Assembly (NCBI GenBank): GCA_964519835.1
Contig: CAZFLD010000045.1
Coordinates: 1 to 35,890, forward strand
Direction: 5' to 3'
Origin: CAZFLD01 sp964519835
GTDB lineage: Bacteria > Spirochaetota > Spirochaetia > DSM-27196 > CAZFLD01
Length of the DNA stretch: 35,890 bases
Shown: positions 1 to 8,315 of the stretch, one piece after another
Numbering within the stretch: position 1 is the first letter of the stretch
Layout: each line of letters opens with the position of its first letter
Notes under the pieces: generated by a model
What the model saw: the letters and a program-made list of their open reading frames with translations, nothing else
Database searches by the model: none
What the model was told of the DNA's origin: nothing
Translations under genes and position numbers: made by a program

Positions 1-126
1 CGCCAGGAAGAGGGGCCGCGCTTCCGGGTGGAGCTCGTTTCGCACTCGCCTACGCCCGACGACCCGCTTGAGTCCATCCCGGATCGGCGACGGTCCGTTT
101 ACCGCCGATGGCGCGGTGGGTGGTAA
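1..126 (+). CDS. 3' end of an unidentified gene cut by the window edge
   Basis: The frame is open from the first base to a TAA at 124-126 and gives 41 residues ending RRWRGGW. Codons are G/C-ending as in neighbouring real genes, which is why I list it. The fragment is charged and proline-containing with no motif I recognise. Its tail overlaps the tail of the convergent ferredoxin gene by 28 bases. It could be a chance open frame; sequence further left would decide. Confidence 0.35.
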   Translation, partial: RQEEGPRFRVELVSHSPTPDDPLESIPDRRRSVYRRWRGGW

Positions 127-1169
127 CCCGGTGCGAGGTAGCGCGGCCAATGTCGGTTGAAGGTCCATGCGGTGGCGCGCCGGAGGCTCGGCAGACGGAA
201 CACTGTTCGGACGAGCGGTACCGCCCCGGCAATGTACAGCGCCTGTCCCCCAAGCCCCCCGACGACCACGGCGAGCGCGCGGGCGGCTCCCGGTAGCGAC
301 GGCGCGAATACATCCGCCAGGATACCTGCCAGCCGAGCGCCCAGAACCACGAGAGCAAGGCTTCCTCCGATCGCGAGGACGGTTCGTAGCGTCGAAGTTC
401 CGATCGCCGATTCCGGGCAGACGTTGATGCACCGATTGCACGACTCGCACCGCATGCTCCACTCCGGACGGCCGGTCACACCGTTGAGGTTTATCGCGCC
501 TACGGGGCACGTACGTTCGCAGAGTCGGCAACTCGTACACCGATCGTCGGCGACGAAGCACTGGCCAAGAATCTGCCTGCCGGCTCCCCGGAAGAGAACG
601 CCGGCGAAGTGTCCGAGAGCTCCGAGCATGGGTCGTTGATAGCGCGCCTCGTCTCCGGTGAGCCAACGCCGCGCGAAAACGAGCGCCTCGTTCCGTCCGC
701 GTCCGAGAAGCACAACCCCCGCTTCCGCTGCGGGTGGCGGCGACATCTCGCGCCAGTTCTCCGGGTAGCCCGCGCGCGCCGAGAGCCGGACACGATACCC
801 TTTTCGGGCGAGCATTCGGCTCGCGCTGGCGGCCGCACCGGCACCCTCACCACCGTCCACCGCGAGGACACCGGCCACAGCATCGCCACACGCACGCGGC
901 AGGGCCCTGATCCATCGGCGCACCAGGGCGGGTGGTCCCCAGGCGTAGACCGGAAAGACGAGGATCAGCGGGTCGGGTGGGATACGGTCTGCTGCTTCTG
1001 CAACCAAACAGCTGCCGTCCGGAACCGGAGGTGGACCGGGTTGATCACCCGATTCGATCGAGACGAGCCGAACCTTTCCGCCGGTCTCGTCGATCGCGGT
1101 TGCGATCACGCGGGCCGCGTCGAAGCTGTTGCCCGTGCCGGAGAACCAGGCGATCGAAGTCGAGCTCAT
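99..1169 (-). CDS. EFR1-type flavodoxin/ferredoxin membrane protein
   Basis: An electron-transfer protein joining a flavodoxin-like domain to a bacterial 2[4Fe-4S] ferredoxin. Translation from the ATG at 1167-1169 gives 356 residues starting MSSTSIAWFSGTGNS, where FSGTGNS is the FMN phosphate loop. The open frame runs 41 codons further upstream but that part has no family character. Two ferredoxin motifs follow, CTSCRLCERTCP (Cys about 211, 214, 217, 221) and CESCNRCINVCP (about 241, 244, 247, 251). Two hydrophobic stretches near the C-terminus (about 262-318) suggest membrane attachment. This architecture matches the family annotated as EFR1 ferrodoxin; the partner is unknown. It is divergent from the LuxR-type gene at 1295, so the two may share control. 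No strong ribosome-binding site is seen. Confidence 0.85.
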   Translation of the reverse strand: MSSTSIAWFSGTGNSFDAARVIATAIDETGGKVRLVSIESGDQPGPPPVPDGSCLVAEAADRIPPDPLILVFPVYAWGPPALVRRWIRALPRACGDAVAGVLAVDGGEGAGAAASASRMLARKGYRVRLSARAGYPENWREMSPPPAAEAGVVLLGRGRNEALVFARRWLTGDEARYQRPMLGALGHFAGVLFRGAGRQILGQCFVADDRCTSCRLCERTCPVGAINLNGVTGRPEWSMRCESCNRCINVCPESAIGTSTLRTVLAIGGSLALVVLGARLAGILADVFAPSLPGAARALAVVVGGLGGQALYIAGAVPLVRTVFRLPSLRRATAWTFNRHWPRYLAPGYHPPRHRR

Positions 1170-1200
1170 GATCGGGCCCGGCAGCGGCGAACGCGAGATC

Positions 1201-1243
1201 TGCACGTGCACAGGTGCGCAAGGATCATGGTCTATTCTACCAT
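1201..1243. promoter_or_regulatory. Palindromes between divergent ferredoxin and LuxR genes
   Basis: The 125-base divergent intergenic region contains the perfect 10-bp palindrome TGCACGTGCA at 1201-1210 and a second dyad, ATGGT-N7-ACCAT, at 1227-1243. Either could be an operator for the adjacent LuxR-type regulator. Short palindromes also occur by chance, so this is a position-based suggestion. Confidence 0.3.
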
Positions 1244-1294
1244 ATCCCAAACCCTTTCCCATCCCCGCCCCCGTGATGTAGCCTGACCGCAAAG

Positions 1295-2197
1295 ATGGAC
1301 CACGTCGTTCTTATCCTCTCTATCCTGATGGTCACACTCACGGGCGCCGGCACGGCGGCGGCACTCGTCTTGCACATCAGACTCCGCGGTCGAATCACGC
1401 GCGAGGTAGCCGTGATTGCCGCGCTCTTCCTGCTGTCGCTCCTCGTGGGGGTTCTCTCTGCCTACCTCATGGTGATTCTGCCCGCGGAACGCTATCCAAT
1501 GACGGTCTTCGCAATCATCGGGACGGTCCTGGGAGTCCTGGTGTATTCCGGGCTTGGCGCGCTGCTGCGATCGGTACAACCGAAGCGGACCTGGCTCCAT
1601 CTGCTGGTGCTCGCGCCGGCGATTCTGGCGCAGGTGGGACGCGCGACAATCGGCCTCACCGGAGCGACGGAGTTGCTCGAGGCAGTGCGGCTCCCGGCGA
1701 TCGGCGCGATGTCCGTGTTCCTGTTGTACGCCGGCGTGGTGTCGGTGCGCTCGGCCCCGCGGATCGCCTCGGCTACCGCGTCGTCGCTCATCGCGCGACT
1801 GGGATGGCTCCTCGTTGGTTTCGCGCCCGCTTCCACGCTTGCTTACGTGCTGCTCGCCGTGATACCGCAGAGTTACCGACCGCCGGTGTCGCTGGACTTC
1901 GTGTTCGCACTCCTCTGGAGCGTGATCCTGCTCTCGGTGTTCGTACGTTACCTGCTCAAACCCGAGGAACAACTGGAAGACGGAGTCTCCCCGCAGTTCT
2001 GTGAAGCGCACGGGATCACCAAACGCGAGGCAGAGGTTATCGCGCTCGTCGCCGAAGGTCTCAGTAACAAGCAGATCGCGGACCGACTCTTCGTCTCCCT
2101 CGCCACAGCGCGCACGCACGTCTACAATATCTTTCGCAAGACCGGCGCGACCAGCCGGGTAGACCTGCTCCGGATTATGCGTCACCACCGGCGTTGA
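1295..2197 (+). CDS. Membrane-anchored LuxR-family transcriptional regulator
   Basis: 300 residues. The first ~225 are a run of hydrophobic helices (about seven); the C-terminal ~60 are a LuxR/GerE helix-turn-helix beginning near ITKREAEVIALVAEGLSNKQ and continuing through RTHVYNIFRKTGATSRVDLL. A regulator that keeps its DNA-binding domain tethered to the inner membrane would sense a membrane or periplasmic signal. No response-regulator receiver domain is present. It is divergent from the ferredoxin gene and upstream of the serine-hydrolase lipoprotein gene, either of which may be its target. A related gene with the same layout is broken at 5920-6571. Confidence 0.85.
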   Translation: MDHVVLILSILMVTLTGAGTAAALVLHIRLRGRITREVAVIAALFLLSLLVGVLSAYLMVILPAERYPMTVFAIIGTVLGVLVYSGLGALLRSVQPKRTWLHLLVLAPAILAQVGRATIGLTGATELLEAVRLPAIGAMSVFLLYAGVVSVRSAPRIASATASSLIARLGWLLVGFAPASTLAYVLLAVIPQSYRPPVSLDFVFALLWSVILLSVFVRYLLKPEEQLEDGVSPQFCEAHGITKREAEVIALVAEGLSNKQIADRLFVSLATARTHVYNIFRKTGATSRVDLLRIMRHHRR

Positions 2198-2273
2198 GCC
2201 TCAGTCCTCATACTATCGTACGAGTCGGTCGAATCATACTCCCGTTCGATTGTTGCCCCAAGCTCCACGGTTC

Positions 2274-2293
2274 ATGTTGTAGCCAAGCAACAT
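2274..2293. promoter_or_regulatory. Dyad upstream of the serine-hydrolase gene
   Basis: ATGTTG at 2274-2279 and CAACAT at 2288-2293 form a perfect inverted repeat with an 8-base spacer, directly before an AAGGAG ribosome-binding site (about 2298-2303) and the ATG at 2310. It could be an operator or a small leader hairpin. No experimental analogue is known to me. Confidence 0.3.
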
Positions 2294-2309
2294 ACTGAAG
2301 GAGAGAAGA

Positions 2310-3383
2310 ATGAAGAAGTGGATGTACCTCATTGGAACGGCGATCGTGCTCATCACTACCGGCTGCAACACGATGTACGGAGAGTATGACCCTGTCGTCG
2401 AGTCCGAATGGCCGTGGGAGACGGTTACCCCGGAGAGCCAGGGCATCGAGTCCGAAGCCCTGGCGCGGATGGTCGAGCACATCGAACGCAACAATCTCGC
2501 GATTGACAGCGTCATTATATATAAGGAGGGAACGATCCCGTTCGAGGTGTACTTCGACCCGTACAACGAGAGCACCTCGCACAATATGAAGTCCACCAGC
2601 AAGGGAGTGATCTCCGCGCTGGTCGGCATAGCGCTGCGCGAAGGTTACATCGACAGCCTCGACGAGACCGTCCTCTCCTACTTCCCCGAGTACGAACCGA
2701 GCGATGCCGAGAAATCGAACATCACCATCAGAGACTTGCTCACGATGTCGTCCGGATTGAAGTGGAACGAGAACGATCTGAACAGCATGTACACGTTCTT
2801 CGTCAGCAAGCGAATCGTACCGAGAGTGCTGGATCTACCCGTCGTTGCCGAGCCCGGGTCAACGTTCAACTACAACACCGGGTTGACGCATCTCTTGTCT
2901 GCCATCATCTCGAGGGCCTCGGGGATGAGCACGCTCGAGTTTGCCGAGCTGTATCTGTTTGAACCACTCGACATACACAACGTCCAATGGGACGAGGACA
3001 GAGACGGGGTCAACATCGGAGGGTCGGAACTGTTCCTGACGCCGCGGGCCATGACAAAGCTCGGCGTGATGTACCTGCAGAACGGAGAGTACGCCGGCAG
3101 GCAGGTAGTCCCCGAAGAGTGGGTACGGGAATCCACCACAACACAGATAGAAGGATCGTTCCACGGTGCACAGATACAGTACGGCTACCTCTGGTGGCTC
3201 GATATCGGGAATCCGCTCTTCACCTATCTCGACGATGAGCAGGCGTTCCTCGCGATGGGAGTCCGCGGCCAGAGAATCCTCGTGCATCCGCGGCTCGACA
3301 CGGTGGTTGTGATCACTGCGGACCAGCGAGACGAGTCGCAGTGCGACATTCTCATTCGGGACTTTATTCTGCCGGCCCTGTAG
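2310..3383 (+). CDS. Serine-hydrolase lipoprotein, class C beta-lactamase fold
   Basis: 357 residues. The N-terminus MKKWMYLIGTAIVLITTGC is a lipoprotein signal with Cys19 as the lipidation site; its lipobox (ITTGC) is lax, as in spirochaetes. The active-site Ser-x-x-Lys is S95-T-S-K98 within HNMKSTSKGVIS. The second-motif tyrosine is in FNYNTG (Y188). The fold family includes class C beta-lactamases, D-alanyl-D-alanine carboxypeptidases and esterases, so the substrate cannot be called. It should act on the periplasmic side or at the outer membrane. The start is supported by AAGGAG about 7 bases upstream. It stands alone after the LuxR gene. Confidence 0.9.
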   Translation: MKKWMYLIGTAIVLITTGCNTMYGEYDPVVESEWPWETVTPESQGIESEALARMVEHIERNNLAIDSVIIYKEGTIPFEVYFDPYNESTSHNMKSTSKGVISALVGIALREGYIDSLDETVLSYFPEYEPSDAEKSNITIRDLLTMSSGLKWNENDLNSMYTFFVSKRIVPRVLDLPVVAEPGSTFNYNTGLTHLLSAIISRASGMSTLEFAELYLFEPLDIHNVQWDEDRDGVNIGGSELFLTPRAMTKLGVMYLQNGEYAGRQVVPEEWVRESTTTQIEGSFHGAQIQYGYLWWLDIGNPLFTYLDDEQAFLAMGVRGQRILVHPRLDTVVVITADQRDESQCDILIRDFILPAL

Positions 3384-3472
3384 GGGCATCTTTCCTCCTG
3401 CGGTCATCGTCACCGGATCGAGCGGTCTCGCAGATGAGGATTCTCGTGGCGGAGCATTCTATACTACCGCTC

Positions 3473-3622
3473 ATGAGCGCAGCGAAGATCTGCCTCATCG
3501 CAATCGCCGCGGTAACCGTCGCCGTTTTCACCGTCATGTCGGTTATCGCCGACTTCCCCCTTGTCGATGCCATGTGGGCAGCCGGGGCCGTCGCCCAGTT
3601 GAGCCGCCCCGCCGGAATGTGA
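3473..3622 (+). CDS. Possible small single-span membrane protein
   Basis: A 49-residue frame starting MSAAKICLIAIAAV with one clear hydrophobic segment over residues 5-25 and a second weakly hydrophobic tail. It fills the gap between the serine-hydrolase and VapC genes. No ribosome-binding site is obvious. It could be a real small membrane protein or the N-terminus of a lost gene. I do not recognise a family. Confidence 0.3.
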   Translation: MSAAKICLIAIAAVTVAVFTVMSVIADFPLVDAMWAAGAVAQLSRPAGM

Positions 3623-3628
3623 GGTGCT

Positions 3629-4012
3629 TCACCATTCCCAGCGCGCGGGATAGCTTTGAATCAACGGGTCGGGAGTGAGTATGGTGAGTCCGCGGCAGAT
3701 CGCCTGGCTCACGAGGAGACGGTCAAAGGGGTCTTTGTGGATAGCGGGCAGGGTGGCCAGGTGTAACGCATCCGTCTCATCTATCGACAACGCGCCGATA
3801 CCGTGGGCGTCGCGAATGCGCGGAATGTATCGCGCGGGGGCTTCGGGGAGCGGTAGCTTCCCAATCTGGTGTTTGACCACAATTTCCTGGCAAGAAGCGG
3901 CACTCAGCCAAACTTCCTCTTGGGACAAAAACAGATGCCGCGCAGTCTGGGAAAGGGAAGAAGCATCCGCGGCAATCCAGAGAAACGTGCAGGTGTCGAG
4001 AAGGAGCTTCAC
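3629..4012 (-). CDS. vapC: VapC-type PIN-domain toxin
   Basis: 127 residues, a normal length for a PIN-domain ribonuclease toxin. The acidic metal-binding set is visible: Asp in LLLDTCTFLW near the N-terminus, Glu in ASCQEIVVKHQIGKL, and Asp in HKDPFDRLLVSQA, followed by the terminal TPD motif. The start codon overlaps the stop of the upstream antitoxin gene as ATGA, showing translational coupling. Such toxins cleave RNA unless bound by the antitoxin. It is intact by every motif I can see. Confidence 0.9.
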   Translation of the reverse strand: MKLLLDTCTFLWIAADASSLSQTARHLFLSQEEVWLSAASCQEIVVKHQIGKLPLPEAPARYIPRIRDAHGIGALSIDETDALHLATLPAIHKDPFDRLLVSQAICRGLTILTPDPLIQSYPARWEW

Positions 4013-4257
4013 TCCTTCTCTCCGCTGTAGAGAGCCTCAATGTCATCGGGCAGCGGGTCGTTGAATGAATCCGGTACCTGGAGACGTCCCTTCTCCAACC
4101 CGATTGCGCGGCGGCCGGCGGGTGGAGAAAGCGGGCGGATCACCGCTACCGGCACGTTTCGCTTGCACAGAACAATTTCTTGTTCGGTATCAAGCTTATT
4201 CAGATACTCGGAGAGATGGGTCTTGGCGTCGTGTATATTGACCAACAACATAGTCAT
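4009..4257 (-). CDS. Phd/YefM-family antitoxin partner of VapC
   Basis: 82 residues. The N-terminal segment VNIHDAKTHLSEYLNKL followed by EIVLCKRNVPVAVI is the Phd/YefM DNA-binding fold; the C-terminal acidic region (DSFNDPLPDDIEALYSG) would wrap the toxin. It is first in a two-gene operon and would repress it. Start at 4257 or the Met at 4251; no ribosome-binding site is evident and the leader is AT-rich. Confidence 0.88.
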   Translation of the reverse strand: MTMLLVNIHDAKTHLSEYLNKLDTEQEIVLCKRNVPVAVIRPLSPPAGRRAIGLEKGRLQVPDSFNDPLPDDIEALYSGEKE

Positions 4258-4404
4258 ATTTTAAACCATGTTTCAGCGATACTCAACTGTGGGATCAGAT
4301 CGAAACGGGAGTCTCCTGACGAGAGGCGTCCTTGAGACGGGCGCGTGCTCCTCGCCCGGCGCACCCGACTCCGGGTACAACGGCCCGGCGTGGCACGAGC
4401 AGGT

Positions 4405-4620
4405 GCTTTGGCGCGGCGGGGTATCCTCCTCTGTCTCGATTACTCGCTGCCCGACCGGCACCACCCGGCCTACCCCAATCGCGGGCGCCACCACGAGCTT
4501 TTTGGTCCGCGCGAGACCGACGAACCGGATGAGCGCACCTACCTCGACTACGTCCGCAGGCAGGTCACCGAACTCGTTACCAACTACGGTCCAATCAACA
4601 GCCTCTTCTGGGACGTGAAC
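4405..4620 (+). pseudogene. Relic of a GH29 alpha-L-fucosidase
   Basis: A 72-residue internal stretch resembles the middle of family 29 fucosidases: a YSLPD motif followed by HHPAYPNRGRHHELFGPR, then LDYVRRQVTELVTNYGPIN and LFWD, which in this family leads up to the catalytic aspartate strand. Nothing before or after continues the protein in any frame, so both ends are gone. It sits in a strip of unrelated fragments (4.3-5.1 kb). It shows that the genome, or a source of this DNA, once carried fucosidase genes. Confidence 0.7.
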
Positions 4621-4621
4621 G

Positions 4622-4741
4622 ATCGGGCTGCCGCTTTACTTCGGGAAGATCGCAGACTACGTGCGCGAAATCACGCTTATTGCCCTCATCAAGTTCGTTG
4701 TCATTCCCGGCGTAACGATTCCCCGTGGTGTACTGATTTGA
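4622..4741 (+). pseudogene. Fragment of a membrane permease, possibly AEC family
   Basis: A 39-codon frame directly after the fucosidase relic reads IGLPLYFGKIADYVREI then LIALIKFVVIPGVTI before a TGA. The loop-then-helix pattern with a Lys-Phe-Val-x-x-Pro core is typical of auxin-efflux-carrier (AEC) type permeases. It is far too short to function. The family call is from memory of the motif and is moderate at best. Confidence 0.4.
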
Positions 4742-5093
4742 TCTGGATTTGGCAGATTCCGCCTGGATCATCACGACGCTTGGTCTGCTCGTCATCCTGC
4801 CGGTCCTGTACGTCCCTGTCAGTGGCGTAGCCAGTTCCTCCGTTCACTGGGACACCATTCGTGGAGTGGTCCGAGGTACCTCGCGCTTCTCGGATGAGAG
4901 TACTGCGCAAGAACGCCGCGAAACCGACTGATGATCTCGTGCACGACGCCCGCGGCCTTTCAGTTGCTCCGCAAGGTTCGCGACCGTCGAAAGCCGCGGA
5001 CTCCATGACCCGCGCGACCGATGATCGATGTGCAGAACCCGCGTCCGGAGTCGGTCGCTTGACCACGCTTTAGTTACCGCACATCATTATGGT
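4742..5093. other. No recognisable gene
   Basis: About 350 bases with short open frames on both strands, none with start signals or motifs I can support. One plus-strand frame near 4750 has a single hydrophobic stretch. It looks like further gene debris between the fucosidase/permease relics and the RHH/VapC module. Confidence 0.5.
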
Positions 5094-5372
5094 ATGTCAA
5101 TTACAAAGCGCCGGACGAGCTTCGCGCTCGACGAGGATACCGCCGACCGTCTTCGGCGTCTCGCCCGGAGGTGGAGGGTTTCTCAGGCCGAGGTTGTCCG
5201 GCGCGCCGTGAAGATCGCCGAGGACCATGCCGATGACCAGGCGCACTCCGTCGCCGAGCGACTCGATGCGTACCGGGCGGCTCGCCGCCTCGACGCTGCC
5301 TCCGCCAATCGGTACCTCCATCAGGTTTCACACGACCGCGCCGACTGGCCTCGTCGTCATGATTCTGCTTGA
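5094..5372 (+). CDS. Ribbon-helix-helix antitoxin
   Basis: 92 residues from the ATG at 5094. The N-terminus RRTSFALDEDTADRLRRLA then SQAEVVRRAV is a classic MetJ/Arc (CopG-like) ribbon-helix-helix. The open frame extends 22 codons upstream, but the family begins at the Met chosen here. The 3' end overlaps the PIN-domain gene by 14 bases, so the two are co-translated. It should bind its own promoter and neutralise the VapC product. Confidence 0.82.
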   Translation: MSITKRRTSFALDEDTADRLRRLARRWRVSQAEVVRRAVKIAEDHADDQAHSVAERLDAYRAARRLDAASANRYLHQVSHDRADWPRRHDSA

Positions 5373-5733
5373 CACCAACTACCTCATCCGCGCGCTGATC
5401 GCCGGGACCGGCGAGGCCGCACGCGTATCGGCCTGGATCGACTCCAACGAGGATCTCTGCACCGCGAGTGTCTCGTGGTACGAGTTCCTCTGCGGTCCGG
5501 TCGATGAAGAAGGGATCGATCTCATGCGAGCGATCACGGCACACCGGATACTGCCCTTCACCGCCGCGGCCGCGCAGGAGTCGGCGAGGCTCTTCAATGC
5601 GGTCGGACGCCGGCGGCAGCTCCGCGTCGACGCCATGATCGCCGCGACCGCCATCGTCGCAGGCGCCCATCTCGCGACCGAGAATGCCGGAGATCTCTCG
5701 CCATTCGTCGCCGAGGGCTTGCGATTGACCTAA
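5359..5733 (+). CDS. vapC: VapC-type PIN-domain toxin (second module)
   Basis: 124 residues from the ATG at 5359. PIN signatures: MILLDTNYLIRAL (first Asp), SVSWYEFLCG (Glu), RVDAMIAATAIVAGAHLATEN (Asp plus the following Thr-Glu-Asn), and a C-terminal DLSPF. The open frame extends upstream but that part lies inside the antitoxin gene. It differs clearly from the VapC at 3629, so these are separate acquisitions. It appears intact. Confidence 0.88.
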   Translation: MILLDTNYLIRALIAGTGEAARVSAWIDSNEDLCTASVSWYEFLCGPVDEEGIDLMRAITAHRILPFTAAAAQESARLFNAVGRRRQLRVDAMIAATAIVAGAHLATENAGDLSPFVAEGLRLT

Positions 5734-5919
5734 TCGTGTCAGACGTCCTGAACGGAGTTCGTGAGCGATACGGTTCGCCGTTGAGCGCTACAGAAGGGCG
5801 ATAGGTAGAACCACCGAGGCCGCACCCGCGCATTCGCGTGGTGGCGGTGGCGCTGGTGAGTGCGGGAATCGTCCTCACGCTCGACTGACGCACGCAGCCC
5901 GCTGCCCACCCCCGAGCGT

Positions 5920-6571
5920 CTACCCGCGATACCCCGCGATCTTCGCCATCAGCTCCACGCGGTTATTCACCCCGCACTTGCGATAGACGTTGCGCAGGTG
6001 CGCCTCGACCGTCCGCTGCGAGATGAAGAGCGTCTCTCCAATCTGACCCGCCGTCCTGCCGGAGACGAGCACGCGCAGGATCTCGTCCTCGCGCCGGGTA
6101 ATCTGATAGTCGCCGAGGAAGGAACCGGGCACCGACGAAGCCGCTTCCCGCCCACCGATCCACCGACCGAATACCAGGATCGCGATAACGGCCCAGACGA
6201 AGACGAAGAGACCACCGGCGAGTACGTTGGCGTAGATGAGTTGCTCGGGCCGAAGCAGACGGGTACCGACCAGCGAGAGAAGCGTCAGGGTCGTGTAGCC
6301 GATCGCCGAGTAGAGCAGGATGGGAAGCACGGGCCGCGGCGCGCGCGTACGCAAATACCGGAGTCATCGCCGGAACCGGCGCGCTCAGATACACCTGTTG
6401 GAAGAAGACCCAGCCGGCGAAGAGCGCCCAGAACCCGTAGCTCACCGAGTAGACGAGGTAGTCGCAAAGCCAGGCCGCGCGGTTCCGGTTGTAGACGATG
6501 TAGGTAAGGCCGGCGGCCGCCGACATGAGCGCGAAGCCCACGATGTCGAACCACAGTGCGAACTGATTCAC
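5920..6571 (-). pseudogene. Membrane LuxR-family regulator broken by a frameshift
   Basis: The gene starts at a GTG (6569-6571) behind a GAGG sequence and encodes a series of hydrophobic helices (VNQFALWFDIVGFALMSAAA onward). At about 6331-6348, inside a GC-dinucleotide run, the reading frame changes. The second half continues in another frame through two or three more helices and ends in a LuxR helix-turn-helix (ITRREDEILRVLVSGRTAGQ, then RTVEAHLRNVYRKCG). Joining the frames gives a protein of about 215 residues with the same layout as the regulator at 1295. The break may be real or a sequencing slip in the GC repeat. It is divergent from the ABC genes at 6712, a plausible target. Confidence 0.75.
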
Positions 6572-6711
6572 GATCCCTCGCTCTTCTGGAATTGATGACA
6601 GTATACACGAGTAGGTAAGCCTACGTAATTCCCCCGCCTGGCGCATTCGAGTACTTCTGCGAATACCCTTTCCCGACTGACCGAGCGATACTTCGCGGTG
6701 TAGGAGGCTGT

Positions 6712-7419
6712 ATGGCGGTCATGGAGACAAGCAAGCTCGGGAAGAAGTACGACGGAAGCGTGATGGCGCTGCGCGACCTGTCGATCTCAGTTGAGCCGGG
6801 AGAGATCTTCGGGCTGCTCGGGCCGAACGGCGCGGGCAAGACGACCACGGTGCGACTGCTGAACGGGACGCTCGTTCCGACGGCAGGCGGCGCAACGGTG
6901 CTCGGGTATCCCGCCGGCGATGAACGAATCCGGTCGGAGACGGCCACGGTCGCGGAGCTCGCGCAGCTCTACGAGCACATGAGCGTCGTGGAAAATCTTT
7001 TCTTCTTTGCATCGCTCTACGGGATTGATCCGAACGGCGTCGCGAAACGAGTCGACGAGCTACTCGACCTGCTCGCGATTCCGGATCGACGCGATACCCG
7101 CCTCGGCGCGCTGTCGACGGGGCTCAAGAAACGCGTGCACATCGCGCGGGCGCTGCTGCATCGGCGGCGGTTACTCTTTCTCGACGAGCCGACATCGGGG
7201 CTCGACCCGGAATCGGCGCGTCACGTGATCGGGCTCGTGCGCAATCTCGCCGAACACGAGGAAGCATCGGTCTTCCTCTGCACGCACATCAACACCGCGA
7301 TCCGGCGGGTCATGGAGACCGGCGCGCACATCCTCGAGGTGCGTCGGGTGCAACCGTCGCTCGAGGAAGCGTACTTCACGATCGTGGAGGGAGAACAGAA
7401 TGAATCTGTTGCGAGTTAA
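6712..7419 (+). CDS. ABC transporter ATPase with a shortened C-terminal part
   Basis: 235 residues. Walker A GPNGAGKT (37-44), signature LSTGLKKR (about 134-141), Walker B LLFLDEP (154-160) and the H-loop CTH (190-192) are all present. In ABC-2 exporter ATPases the H-loop is followed by a stretch of several tens of residues (Glu-rich helix, DRVAI-type strand). Here the protein jumps straight to a PSLEEAYF-type C-terminus, so an in-frame internal deletion of perhaps 60 residues is likely. Catalytic motifs survive, so it may still work. The last 20 bases overlap the permease gene. Confidence 0.88.
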   Translation: MAVMETSKLGKKYDGSVMALRDLSISVEPGEIFGLLGPNGAGKTTTVRLLNGTLVPTAGGATVLGYPAGDERIRSETATVAELAQLYEHMSVVENLFFFASLYGIDPNGVAKRVDELLDLLAIPDRRDTRLGALSTGLKKRVHIARALLHRRRLLFLDEPTSGLDPESARHVIGLVRNLAEHEEASVFLCTHINTAIRRVMETGAHILEVRRVQPSLEEAYFTIVEGEQNESVAS

Positions 7420-8209
7420 GTCAATTGTGCGAAAGGACCTCGCCGAGCTGCGAGCGAACAAGATGGCGGCGCTGCCGATGATTCTCGTTCCTCTGGTGCT
7501 CTGCGTGCTGCTGCCCGGAGTGCTCGCGTTCCTCTCACTGCGGCTCGACATCTCGGCGAGTAACGGCGCGGAACTGATCGAACGAATCCTCCCCTTCTAC
7601 ACCATCCCGGCGGTCTTCGACACGACGGTCAGGCAGATCATCTACGTCTTTCTCAACTACATGTTCCTGCCGTTCTTCATGCTGATCCCGGTCATGGTCT
7701 CGTCGATTATGGCGGCAAACGCGGTCGTGGGTGAGAAGGAACGAAAGACGCTTGAGACGCTGCTCTACACCCCGGTCACAAACAGGGAGTTCGTGGTGGC
7801 GAAGACACTCTCCGCCTTCGTACCCGCAGTCGCCGTGTCGCTCGTCGGGTTCGCCGGATACTTCGTCGTCGTGAACGGAGTCTCGCTCGCGCTCGAGGGG
7901 ATATGGATCATGCAGTCGCCGCTCTGGATCCCGGCTCTCCTCCTGGGGTCGCCGGCAATCTCGCTGCTCGCGCTCACGGTGGCGCTCATGATCTCAATGC
8001 GCGCGAAGAGCTTCATGGAAGCTCAGCAGATGTCGTCGGTCGTCGTGATCCCCGTGCTGCTCCTCGTGATCGCGCAGTTCACCGGGGTTTTCGTGCTGAG
8101 CGTCTGGCACATCCTGGGTTTCGGCGCGCTGCTCGTCGCCGCGGACGTCGTGCTCATGACGAAGATCGGTCCGCGGTTTGAACGTGAGGCGATATTGAGG
8201 ACGCTTTAG
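7400..8209 (+). CDS. ABC-2 type transporter permease
   Basis: 269 residues with about six hydrophobic segments and the diagnostic cytoplasmic motif GEKERKTLETLLYTPVTNRE near residues 112-131. The start overlaps the ATPase gene by 20 bases and follows a GGAGGG-like sequence. Together the pair forms a simple exporter; the substrate is unknown. Its gene is followed by a strong hairpin at 8229-8264. The neighbouring broken LuxR gene may once have controlled it. Confidence 0.88.
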   Translation: MNLLRVKSIVRKDLAELRANKMAALPMILVPLVLCVLLPGVLAFLSLRLDISASNGAELIERILPFYTIPAVFDTTVRQIIYVFLNYMFLPFFMLIPVMVSSIMAANAVVGEKERKTLETLLYTPVTNREFVVAKTLSAFVPAVAVSLVGFAGYFVVVNGVSLALEGIWIMQSPLWIPALLLGSPAISLLALTVALMISMRAKSFMEAQQMSSVVVIPVLLLVIAQFTGVFVLSVWHILGFGALLVAADVVLMTKIGPRFEREAILRTL

Positions 8210-8228
8210 TCGGGGTGTCACCACGTGG

Positions 8229-8264
8229 CGTGGCGCGACGGATACGAGGAGCCGTCGCGCCACG
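8229..8264. terminator. Strong hairpin after the ABC exporter genes
   Basis: A perfect 13-bp stem (CGTGGCGCGACGG paired with its complement) closes a 10-base loop 20 bases after the permease stop. There is no U-run, so it may be a Rho-independent-like stabiliser or a two-way terminator shared with the minus-strand gene at 8316. Confidence 0.6.
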
Positions 8265-8315
8265 GTGGGTCAAGATCCGTAGAGCAGATTCACCCCGCGA
8301 AACGCTTGGCAGCCG

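Noticed and set aside
609..1286. 225-codon plus-strand frame opposite the ferredoxin gene
   Set aside because: Basic, low-complexity translation with no motif; it is the shadow of the minus-strand EFR1 gene, whose Cys motifs are unmistakable.
1232..2188. 318-codon minus-strand frame
   Set aside because: Rich in Arg, His, Glu and Gln repeats with no hydrophobic core; shadow of the LuxR-type regulator.
5081..5100. Sequence before the RHH antitoxin resembling the ROK operator
   Set aside because: The TTATGGTATGTCAA stretch matches only part of TAACAT-N3-ATGTTA and controls an unrelated gene; treated as chance.
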